Assembly (NCBI GenBank): GCA_964058845.1
Contig: CAXKVR010000467.1
Location: forward strand, 1-64,000
Length of the DNA stretch: 64,000 nt
Reading direction: 5' to 3'
From: Carex sylvatica
Taxonomy: Eukaryota > Streptophyta > Magnoliopsida > Poales > Cyperaceae
Shown here: positions 24,784 to 34,621 of the stretch, piece after piece
Numbering within the stretch: position 1 is the stretch's first letter
Layout of the letters: every line of letters begins with the position of its first letter
Position numbers and translations under genes: made by a program
The notes under the pieces: generated by a model
Databases searched by the model: none
The model's input: only the letters and a program-made list of their open reading frames with translations
What the model was told of the DNA's origin: nothing

Positions 24784-25160
24784 AGTTGGGCTATAGTGCA
24801 TTGCAATGTATAGTCTCTCTTGTGCATTGGACTCACAACTGTTGGATTCAAAGTTCAAATAGTCGATTCAAACTGTTCATCTTGTTCTCCATATTAATAC
24901 GTATTTGGAGACCAAATTTTATATTTTTAGGAAAAAAAAATATTATTATTTTAGATTTATTGAAAATTGTTGTTTTTCAGATAAATTTGGACTATAAAAA
25001 AAGTAGTTTTTAATAAATCTAAAAAAATAGTAAAAAATTTTCAAAAATATAAAATTTGGTCTCCAAACACATATTACTGTAGAGAACAAGATGAACGGTT
25101 TGGATCGGTAATTTGGACTTTGAATCTGGTAATTTATAGTTTAATGTACAAAAATATTTA
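24784..25160. mobile_element. fold-back MITE of the shared-core family, GAGTTGGGCTATAGTGC end type
   Basis: The left end GAGTTGGGCTATAGTGCAT is followed by the core (TCAAAGTTCAAATAGTCGAT, ACGTATTTGGAGACCAAATT). The mirror half contains GGTCTCCAAACACATATTA and GGACTTTGAATCTGG. The right terminus is eroded near 25130-25160. Confidence 0.65.
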
Positions 25161-25314
25161 TGCATTGTTAATATATAGTAGTCTTATTCATTAATTAATA
25201 TGTGCCAGGTAAAAAAAAAGAAAATTATCTAATGGTAACTAAACACTTTTTTTTAATTCGAAATTCGGACAGAATTTTTTTTATAAATATTCGAAAGTTA
25301 AAAGACTACATCGG

Positions 25315-25540
25315 ATTTATCATTTATTTTATTTATTGGCGGGCACACTATTCCAAAATAGGTGTTAATTAATTAAATCAAACAGTATTGAGATTTGAGA
25401 ATATGGCATCTATGCCAAAAAGTGTCAAACTTTTGCATTTAGGGCTCATTGTAATTGAATTCAAGTTGAAGTAAGCTGTAAGCGTCACGCAATAAAATAT
25501 TAGGTCACTAGATACAAATCACACATATACTTTTTTCTAT
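25315..25540. repeat. local duplication, copy 2 (uninterrupted)
   Basis: It matches 22960-23662 but lacks both the fold-back insert and the hAT insert. It therefore preserves the empty sites (GAATATGGCATCTATGCC near 25400 and ACAAATCACACATATAC near 25515). Confidence 0.7.
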
Positions 25541-26586
25541 GGTCGGCAAAAGATTTCGTAACTCATCACTTTTTTCTTTTTTTTTAAACTTGGTAGATGC
25601 TTATATTAATAAATGTGATTACAACATGCGGTTTCAAATTATTATAAGTTATGCTATAACCTCACATACTTTGTATTTGAATCTATTCACAAATCCTGTT
25701 GCCTCCTACTAGCGACGCTGTTGCCTCCTACAAGAAATTGATTTATCTTGTCACGAGCAAGTTCAAATTTGACTCATTTTAGCTCGTACTAGTTCGATTT
25801 GTATCTCAATGTGTGCGAAAAGAAGATGAAACTTGTTACTATTTTTTACGTAGCTATCATGAAGAAATGAAACTTACTGTAAGAAGAACACAAAATTATA
25901 TTCAAGTTTAAGGTTGATGTGCGGCTCATAACACTATATCAGAGAAAATTATTGATATATGACGTAATTTACATCATAAATGAACTGTTAACGAGCTAGT
26001 TCCTCTCAGCTCATAATTGACTCGACTAATTAACTCATTTCATCATGCCTCTATTTGTTTGTGTTGATACTAATAGAGACGCAATGTTATTATTGCATAA
26101 GTCTGTTACACAAGAATAGAAAAAAAGTTACAATTAGTAACTTAAAGTCTCTGTCGCATATCTAGTAATAAATTTTGTCTTGAAATTAATTTTATATTTG
26201 AATCCTGTTTCAAATAGTGGTTAATTGATTGAATTAATTGAGTTGTATACATATACTCTATATCCGAAACCTTGTAGATATATCCAGAAATTATTAAGCA
26301 TATTTCCGAATTCCAAACAATGAATTAAAATGAAACGAAATGAAGAAATTATAGAATACCTGGATGGATGAAGAGCGCACAGGAGAATAGAGTTCGCTCT
26401 GCGGCATGCCTCTTGAGTCTTGACCTTTTTTTTTTTCCTTTTTTTATTTTACTTGGAGACTAGAAATTTAAATCCAACCAGTTAAGCTAATTAATTTAAG
26501 TGCATGCTACTCTTCATTGAACCCTTGTAGACGCTGAGTTATGGACAGATAGATACAAATTATATGTGTAACTGTGTATATAAATA
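25541..26586. other. gene-free interval
   Basis: AT-rich. CTAGTTCGATTTG and AGCTCATAATTGACTCG words near 25790 and 26010 resemble a degenerate GAGCTCG-type dispersed repeat. No exon supported. Confidence 0.4.
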
Positions 26587-27415
26587 GAGAGAGAATTGGA
26601 CTATAGTACTTTGCGAAGTAAAACGAGTGTTCTACTTCACATCTACATCTTTAATTTTAAAGATCAAAATGTTGATCCGAAATGTTCAAGTTGATCTCCA
26701 TATTAAATTGTACTTTGAGAAAATTTTACATTTTTTAGAAAAAATTTACAATTTTTTTGGAATTTTTTAAATCATTATTTTTCAGAAAATTGTGAACCAT
26801 AAAAAATCAGTGATTTTAAAAAGTTTCAAAAAAATTTCTAAAAAAATGTAGAACGAGTATTTTACTTCACACTCATATTTTGCGCTTTTAAAGTTCAAAA
26901 CGTCGATCCGAACTGTTCAAGTTGATATTTGTATTAAATTGTGCTTAGAGACCAAATTTTATATTTTTTGAAATTTGTTACTATTTTTTTAGAATTTTTG
27001 AAAATCGTTGTTTTCTCATGGTCTAGAATTTTCTGAAAAATGTTTTGTTTCGGATCTGTGGTGTAACTAATTGGTTTTTTTATTTTCAAAGTCCAAACAG
27101 TCGATTCAAACCGTTAGATGTGATCTTTATATTAAAGTGTTCTTAAAGACCAAATTTTACATATTTTATAATTTTTTTACTATTTATTAAGTAAGTTTTA
27201 AAATTGCTGATTTTAATAAACACTGAAATTATTTTAAATCATTGAAAACAATGATTTTAAAAGTGTCTTAATAAATAGTAAAAAAAAATTTAAAAAAATG
27301 TAAAATTTAGTCTCCAAAGTCCAAAAACATTTTAATAGATTGAATGTTAAATTGTTTGAATCGACTGTTTAAACTTTAAATGTAAAAACCGAAGCGTTTG
27401 TTCTACGACTTAGGA
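26587..27415. mobile_element. cluster of nested or truncated fold-back MITEs (shared-core family)
   Basis: GAATTGGACTATAGTAC (26593), then two same-orientation left halves with core motifs (GATCAAAATGTTGATCCGAA at 26662; AAGTTCAAAACGTCGATCCG at 26890). A third piece (TCCAAACAGTCGATTCAAAC at 27091) has its mirror half ending at GTTTAAACTTTAAA (27369). The layout suggests at least two insertions with lost ends. Confidence 0.6.
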
Positions 27416-28702
27416 ATAAACATTTTGATATTAACCACTTAGAATGTGTGTGTGTTTATATGTATTGAGAAAATTTCAAATTATGAGAGTGATTAAGCCA
27501 CCCTGAGCTATAACCGGATCTAATACTTAAAACTATTCAAATTATATAATAAACGTTACATTCATAATCATAAGTTGAGTAAGTCAAATTGAGTTTAGCT
27601 TATCCAATTTATCAAGTATCGAGGTCATTATCCATACAATAATTCGGAATAGAAAAAAAGACAATTATTCTATCATCAGTTTCAATTTTTTCATACGATA
27701 CGCCCCTACGAGCTTAGAAAAGGCTAAATAAATTATTTACTTAATTAATTAATTAAAGTTGTATGAAGAGGTAGTTCCACATAAATTACCTTTTTTATCT
27801 TAAAAGCTACCGACCGTACAAGTAATTAATTCCTTTAATGTACGAATCAAATCAAAGCAAAAGGATCAAAATTTCCTTTTTTACTTTATAACCTTTTGCA
27901 AAAGCAAAGCCAAACAGTATCAATATGTCATCCCAAGAGAACACATGCGAATGCAACCCAAAAGCACATCATATAATTATAGTCACAAGATTCGCAAATT
28001 AAATCTGAATTAAATATGAAAAAGTTGTTTCTTTGATGATATTGAACCAAACTTTGACCGAATTAAACTCAAATAATTCACAAATTTTATGAATTTTTCG
28101 CGAATTTTTTCCAATTTTTTCCATAACATTTTTTTTTGCTCTCTTGTAGGACTGAGATCTCTGGTTTAGATAATTCTGAATTATTCCCGAATTATACCCG
28201 AATTATTTCCGAATCACGAATTTTTAACATTGCCGAACTGAATCCGAATAATTCATTTGTCACCATGCATACAAAAAGAGTATGTTAGAATAACTTAAAA
28301 GGCAATTTAAAGACTGAATGTCTCTTAATATTATTTAATTTTACTTTTGAGAATTTTATTAAAATGAGTTTTAATATAAATGACAGAATACTACATTTGT
28401 GAGTTTTTAAAATTTAGAAGGATAAATATAATATAATTTTTTTTAAAGTAAAAATACATAATTTTGAATTTTTTGAAAAGTATACTTAAAATATTTACTA
28501 TACATTTCAAAAGAACCATGGAACTGAAAAAGCAGACCTCAATTATACAAAAAAATTAAAAAAAATGACTTCAAACATACAAGAAAAAAAGATGATGTTT
28601 TTCTTTGAATCATATGCATGTAACACAAATTTTCTGAACTGCTTTTTCTTTGTTTGAATGATTTTATAATCACTCAGAGAAAGGGTTGGACCGTTGAATC
28701 AC
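27416..28702. other. gene-free AT-rich interval
   Basis: No exon supported. Repeated GAATTATTC/CCGAATTA words occur near 28170-28250, suggesting a small decayed repeat. Confidence 0.4.
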
Positions 28703-30190
28703 GGCCATTTTTATTAATACCCTCCAAAAAAAAAAAAATTAAAAATACTCCTGTCATCTATTTTTTTTTTAAAACTGCTCCGACCGCCAGGTCTATAGGC
28801 GGTCCAAAAATCCTACCAGGCCGTCTCCATCACGGACGAGTCAGACCCCTAGCAGACTACCCCTGCTGGGGGCGGTCCACTTGATTTTTTTTTTTAGAGA
28901 TATTAATATTTTGATTTAAATTATTTTGTGAAGAAAAAAATTTCTTGTTTAAAGTGTACGCCAAAAAAATAAGACATTTGATATATTTATGAAGTGATGT
29001 CGTAACTCTTTACTACGATTTATACAGGATACACACATGGAATATTGTTATGAAGTTTTCTTGACCTTGATTCTTTAATAATTTATTTTATTCAAATATA
29101 CACAAGAAAATATAGTTAGATTGTCTCAATGACGTCAACTTTTTTTAGAGAATAATTGAATTATTTGATTATTGTCGACATATATCATTTGCTCGGAGAT
29201 AGGCAAATGGACACAATAAATAGTAAATACATTTTAAAATAATTATATGAATAATTCTTGAATAATCTCTTAGGCTTAGGACTAAAAAAATAATCTCTTA
29301 GTCATAGTTTTATTCTGAGTCCAACTTTGCACCTTTGTTTAACATGGCAAAATATCTCTAAAAATCATGAAAATTGATTGATATGCATTCTTGACATCAT
29401 AGAACACGACTGCAAAGTTTCATACAAAATCTCCACATGAAACCTTAAACTGAATTTTTGAGGCACTAAACAACATGTTTTTGAAATTCTGACGCTCCGG
29501 ATGCCTCTCACGTTGTCCGGGGAAGAACCTCCGGGCAAAATTCAGATCCATCTCATTATTTTCTTTTCGAAAAGTGTTCATACGCACAAATCCGAATTTC
29601 CTAGCCAAAGTTATGGATGTTTAAAAAAATTTCGAAAGCATAAACTTTGAAAATTCATAACTAATTGTAGAAAAATCCAAATAAATTGAAATTTATGTCA
29701 ATTCTATGTATTTCTGTATGCTCTACATGCTGGTGTAATCACTTTTTCAGTTTGGTCCCTATACTAGTCCAGACCTATACTGGTAAATCATTCCAGACTG
29801 GCCAATCTGGATTAATACAAGGACCAAAATGCAAAAGTGATTTGAGTAGCACATGTAATAGTCTGAAATGTCTAATAGGATCTTTGAGTATGAAATTCAG
29901 ATCCTAGATACCTAAGGTAATTATAAAATCTAAACTGTTTTTTAAATTGCGCCGCTAGAGCATGCTATTTAGAACCTTGTTTTTGACATACAAGAAAACT
30001 TTTTATTCACAAAAATATTAATATCTCTAAAAAAAAAAAAAATCAAGTGGACCGCCCCTGCAGGAGCGGTCTAGTGGGTTTTTTGGGCCGCCCGTGGGCC
30101 TGGCGATCGGGGCAGTTTTGAAAAAAAAAAAACAGATAGCAGAGACATTTTTAAAATTTTCTTTTTTGGGGGTATTAATAAAAATGGCCG
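28703..30190. mobile_element. 1.49-kb composite fold-back element, CGGCCATTTTTATTAATA ends
   Basis: Same end sequence and GC-rich subterminal blocks (28778-28875 and 30045-30120) as the 10158-11628 element, with matching inner words (ATAAGACATTTGATATATTT near 28969, CTGGTAAATCATTCCAGACT near 29780). The centre also contains the inverse of the 8637-9829 element interior (TGGGC-type ATAATCTCTTAGGC block at 29260; TTTTTGAGGCACTAAACAAC at 29455). Near 29955-29982 is a solo hAT right end, GCTATTTAGAACCTTG. AATCA/AATCAC occurs on both flanks but no clean duplication. Confidence 0.75.
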
Positions 30191-30855
30191 CCAAATCACT
30201 GGCGATGAATTAATTTAGTAATTTTGACAATATTTTTAAATAAAATCATATAATTTTCAAAATAAAAAATTCAATATAATTTGGACAATATTTCAGGCCT
30301 TGTAGATTGATTAATAAACTTCATATAATTTGAGCTTCGTCTAATATTCCGTAACAGCCAATAAATATTGATTGTTGTAAAATTTAAGTTGTTAAACGAT
30401 CAACTTACACCCAATTTCATTTTTTTTGTTATGTGCATGATATAAATATAATATAAATACAGTAGAATCATATTCATATACCAGATTCTAAAATTAAGAA
30501 TTATTTAACAATTGTTAAAATTCTCAAAGTAATTTAACAGTAGAAATCATATTAATATTCATATACCATATCACAATTTCCCAATTCATAGGGATGGAAT
30601 GGTTGTACTGTTGGATCGTTGGTGCTGGATTAGTTTAGTAATCCTGACAATATTTCCAAACCAAACCATAAATTTTTCAAAATAAAAAGGTACAAAAATA
30701 TTTAGGTCTTGCATATTGATTGTGATAAACTTCGTGCAATATAAAATTGATGCGATATTCCATAAAAGGCCACTAGATAATTGTTGCAAATTTCTAGTCA
30801 TTCGATAACAAATAAATTAGAAGACCCAATTTCATCATATTTTGTGCGTGACACA
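30191..30855. repeat. diverged duplication of about 250 bp (30196-30440 and 30590-30855)
   Basis: Shared order: TTAGTAATTTTGACAATATT, TTTTCAAAATAAAAA, TTGTAGATTGATTAATAAAC, GATATTCC, CCCAATTTCAT. Copy 2 extends leftward into GGTTGTACTGTTGGATCG, which aligns with the left flank of the 28703 element, so it marks the pre-insertion arrangement. Confidence 0.6.
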
Positions 30856-31056
30856 CACACACAAGTGGGTGCCTATTCAGAATTCACGGGGCAATATTAA
30901 TTGTTTGCTTTGAGATTCGTACAAAATAATATCTGAACTGTCTGGATTTTCCACGGATGAACTCAAAATTTGAGATATCTCAAGTGGATGTGAATTCATC
31001 GTGTGTATCTTTCAAAAAGACTATATATCACATGAATCCTTACTGGGGACTTCAAT

Positions 31057-31176
31057 GAATTCTGATCATAGCAGCACTAAAGAACCGGATCCCATATGAA
31101 CTCTGCAATTAAGCATGGTTTAAACAAAAGTAGTACTAGGATGGGTAACCTCCTCGAAAGTCCCTATTGCATCCCT
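31057..31176 (+). pseudogene. 5S rRNA-like relic (5S pseudogene or Cassandra-type TRIM fragment)
   Basis: About 120 bp align in order with plant 5S rRNA: TGATCATAGCAGCACTAA, GAACCGGATCCCATATGAAC, TGCAATTAAGCATGG, AGTAGTACTAGGATGGGTAA, CCTCCTCGAAAGTCCC, TTGCATCCC. The box A and box C internal promoter regions are recognisable but mutated, and it stands alone. Cassandra TRIM LTRs carry such 5S sequence, so a retroelement origin is as likely as an rDNA pseudogene. No paired LTR was found. Confidence 0.7.
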
Positions 31177-31619
31177 TTAAAAGCCTAAGGGCAGTTTACA
31201 AAATATGTGTGTGTGTGTGTGTGTGTGAGTAGAACTATGGTGCTCTTAAGTTCACCATACCCCTTTCTGAACAAAGGGTAGTCAAGCCATGTTAGCTTAG
31301 AGCAAGGAATTTATTCCTTCTTCATTTTAAGTAGCAACCAAATAAGGCCCAAGTCAAAAACGTTGGACATTTTTGTCGGGCATCAAATTTATGGTAGCAA
31401 AGTTACTAATAAGAAGCAATTCTTCATTTGTAGCAAAGTTAAGTTCTATTAATTTTTAGTTAAAAAAAAAGATAAAAATATAGAAATAAGGATTTTGTTT
31501 TTGTATTCCTCTCTTTTTCATATTTGTCTCGGAGCATGTACAGAGGACTAATATCAATCTCAGGGGTAAGAATACACATGATTTCTTCTTCTTCTTATCG
31601 TTATTATTATTTTTTGTTT

Positions 31620-31647
<28 letters not shown>
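31620..31647. repeat. 28-bp poly-G tract
   Basis: Uninterrupted G homopolymer. A (GT)n microsatellite lies upstream at about 31206-31227. Length uncertain in any assembly. Confidence 0.9.
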
Positions 31648-31650
<3 letters not shown>

Positions 31651-31840
31651 CAAACCTGAAAAGGTCGAAACTATATTGCTACTTACCAGTTGATGAAATT
31701 AGTACCGGCTTGTTAATACGGGTAACAGATGACAATTAAGAAAGAAGGAAATGTTGCAGTTACGGTAAAAATCTGGTACAAACAGCATGCCAGGCCAGTG
31801 CCTCTGTTAGGGTAGTTTACAATAAAAATAGATAAAATAA

Positions 31841-32665
31841 GGGAAAATTAGTTATTTGTCACTCAAAAACCTTGAAATTATAAAAATGTCATCTCAAACT
31901 TTAAAATTATAAAAATGTCACTCTAAACTTCATTAATTCCTAAATTTGCCACTCCAAATAATTAATGACTAAAATGTCCTCCTTTCTTCTCCTCCTCCTT
32001 GACTGAGCTCCACGGCTTCCTTCTTGGAGTGGTACGTGACAGAACAAATTCAAATGTGCCAGCCCAAGCATTGCGTTTTGTCAAGAAGTTATTGGTGTTG
32101 AATATCTTTTTCACCATAGCAGGAATCGAGGAGTGCTCGAACTGGGATGTCGCATCTGGACCTGTTGACCTATGGAGCACTGCACATGCAAGATTTCAGT
32201 ACCCATTTTCATATACTCATCTACCTTATAATTAATTAACCCAAATAGTGGAAATATTTTTATATGATTCCAAACAAATAATTGTATGTTATTAAAGCTG
32301 GTATGTCTATTATTAGTTCATTACTACGACAAAATAATGGTTCAGAGAAAAAAAAAAGAATATTATAAATTTACCTGTGCCGAGTTCAACCCATGGAGAG
32401 ATGAAGAAGGTTGGCACCCGAACCCCGTGACTTCACTTTGAATCTGTTCTATCACGTACCACTCCAAGAAGGAAGCCGTGGAGCTCAGTCAAGGAGGCAG
32501 TTGAAGAAGAGGAGGAGAAGACGGGAGGGCATTTCAGCCATTAATTATTTGGAGTGGCAAATTTAAGAATTAATGAAGTTTAGAGTGACATTTTTGCAAT
32601 TTCAAAGTTTTGGATGGCATTTTTACAATTTGAAAGTTTTGGAGTGACAAATAACCAATTTTCTC
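31841..32665. mobile_element. 825-bp MULE-like element with long inverted ends and perfect 9-bp target duplication
   Basis: The direct repeat ATAAAATAA flanks it exactly (31832-31840 and 32666-32674). The left end GGGAAAATTAGTTATTTGTC and the right end (inverse GAGAAAATTGGTTATTTGTC) are near-identical. The arms run about 200 bp and include GACTGAGCTCCACGGCTTCC (32001) mirrored at about 32470-32490. The interior carries no transposase. Confidence 0.88.
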
Positions 32666-32674
32666 ATAAAATAA

Positions 32675-33504
32675 ACTGATGGCCAATATTTGTCTTAACT
32701 GGTACCCCCTTACGTTCCATGCCCCTGTAATAAAACAGATCTTTCACTGACAATATTTTTCAATGACCAAACAGTATACTGGTACGGCATTTTAAATGTT
32801 TTACAAGATAAGATTATCTTCTCAAAATAATACAAAGAACCCACAAGTGATAAAAGAATGGACCATGACTTATTAGAAAAGTGAAATCTTTGCAAAGAAT
32901 TAGCAAAAGAAAATAAAAGCCTGGGTTTAAACTTTAAACACCATAAATGCCGGATCAAGTAAGATATTAAAATTAACTAGGGTTTTGTATTTGGTAAATA
33001 CTACATCATTTTTATTACTACCAGAGTAAGTCCAGAATGATCACAGTTGATCACATTCTATTTTTCGGTTTAAATGGTTCAGCTCGGTTGAATTTTTGAA
33101 TTACTTTGATTTTTTATATTTGGTTCAGTTTAATCTCTCTAATTTCAGTTCGACTGATATATAGCTTGATATTTATTTCTACGACTATTAAATGTATTTA
33201 TTTATGTTATTGAGTTTTGACCTTTTGAATGTAATATCTATTATTTCGCTTCAACTAAACAAACCAAAATATAGTTCGGTTTTTTTTGGTCTGGTTGTTA
33301 TTCAGTTGATAAGTTTAATTCGGTTGGTTCGGTTAGATTTTTTGAAAACTAAATAAAATTTTGGTTTTAACCGAACCGACTGTTTGGACACCCCTATTTC
33401 TACTTTTCTGGCGTCCTTTGTCTGACAAAATTAAACCAGTATTGTCTGAATCAAAAGTGTAATTTAATCCCCAGAAAAAAAAATTAAAATAGTAAAAGTG
33501 AGCT
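32675..33504. other. gene-free interval with a GGTTCGGTT-rich dispersed repeat
   Basis: From about 33060 to 33395 the sequence consists of CGGTT/AACCG words ending CCGAACCGACTGTTTGGACA followed by CCCCTA, a style common to non-autonomous elements in plants. No exon is supported. Confidence 0.45.
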
Positions 33505-33904
33505 ACCTTAACGGAGTAGCACATCCCAGGGACCAATGCCTGTGTTTTTTAATACTATTGGAAATACATTGAGAGGTACCGACGTAATGGAGTGCTCCAT
33601 TCGAGTCGTGAACACCATAAACCCCAGCTCCGACTGGAATCCTCTCGTCCAGTTGTTGTTATGGATCTCGAGGGATTGGTATAGACTCCACCTCAGAGAG
33701 CTTTCTAATGAAGGCGCACAGAAGGTGTAGGTGAGGTCTCAAATTTGGTTGAGGTCGGAAGAGAGAAGAGGTGCGAGAGAGGAATGAAGACGGAGGCGTG
33801 ATGCGAGTGAAAGAAAGAGTGCGGTTTGGTGATAAGAGGTGTGAAGGAACTGCCATGGACATGATCACGTGGTCTCCAGAGATAGGAGTAGGTCCGATGG
33901 GCAT
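33505..33904 (-). pseudogene. GRXS16 exon-1 pseudogene fragment (GIY-YIG-like region)
   Basis: A decayed copy of exon 1 of the intact GRXS16 gene at 34622-37188, same strand, about 1.1 kb past its stop. Parallel motifs: IRKLSEVESIP versus [11 protein letters not shown], then GAGVYGVHDSNG versus [12 protein letters not shown], then YVGTS versus FVGIS. An in-frame TAA follows the RDP motif, just before the GIY-YIG-like part. The distal part ends TCCGTTAAG before GTAG, the same exon/intron border as the parent, so the copy is genomic and not retroposed. The glutaredoxin exon is absent here. The leader part (33705-33904) is unlike the parent. Confidence 0.8.
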
Positions 33905-34621
33905 TGGACCTCCTTTTAGGTTTGATTAGCTCTAACACCGTACGATAAGCATTAAGATCTTTTTGCACGGAAATTGATACAAACCGCACGGATTTTAATA
34001 CGGACGCACGAATATTGATGTAATCGGATGGTCAATACACCCATCGAACCAAAGTAGGTCCGATGCCCGATGGGCATCGGACCTACTCTGCGTCAGGTCT
34101 CCAGTGGAAGCTCTTACTCTTTCTCTAACAGTTGAGAGATCATCACTACATGAGAGTGCGACATACCTATGGGCCTGATATTATATGGATCTCAAAGTAT
34201 ACTTCGGTTCCTGATATTAAATGGATCTGTTGGGCCGGACACCTATGGGCCTAGTTGCTTTTTAATTGGATCCTGATATTTTATTGCACCGGTTGAGATC
34301 AATTGCAATACCTGACCGTGTAGAATTAGATCCAAGTCATCCGTTTCGATCTGACACGAATATCAAAACGGACCCCTTGTGTATTTTAAACAGGTACCGA
34401 ATTGATTTTGGCTAGGTTGAGACTTGAGAGTATGCCACCTCAGGAACCTGAGGATATAAAATCATTACAGAGCATGAACATCAATAGAATTGTTAGCACA
34501 GTGACTTCAATCTGTTCTAAAACAACAAAGATTACACATACATCTCTCTCCAAAACAAGCACTTAACATATCTTTATATTGAAAAAAAACAAATAATAAT
34601 AATAATAAGAAAATCGAGAAT
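33905..34621. other. interval between the GRXS16 stop and its pseudogene
   Basis: It contains CGATGGGCATCGGACCTAC-type words twice (about 33896 and 34070), GGCCTGATATT repeats (34174-34270), and the likely 3'UTR of GRXS16 immediately left of 34622. No further gene. Confidence 0.5.

Noticed and set aside
28654..28884. 76-codon frame with a GC-rich end
   Set aside because: It covers the left flank and terminal repeat of the 28703 element; composition comes from the GC-rich subterminal block.
31057..31176. Functional 5S rRNA gene
   Set aside because: Too many substitutions across conserved helices and the internal promoter, single copy, and no T-rich terminator directly after it.
22279..31647. 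Poly-C (22279) and poly-G (31620) tracts as regulatory G-quadruplex sites
   Set aside because: Pure homopolymers within repeat debris, far from any gene; likely slippage or assembly-sensitive tracts.
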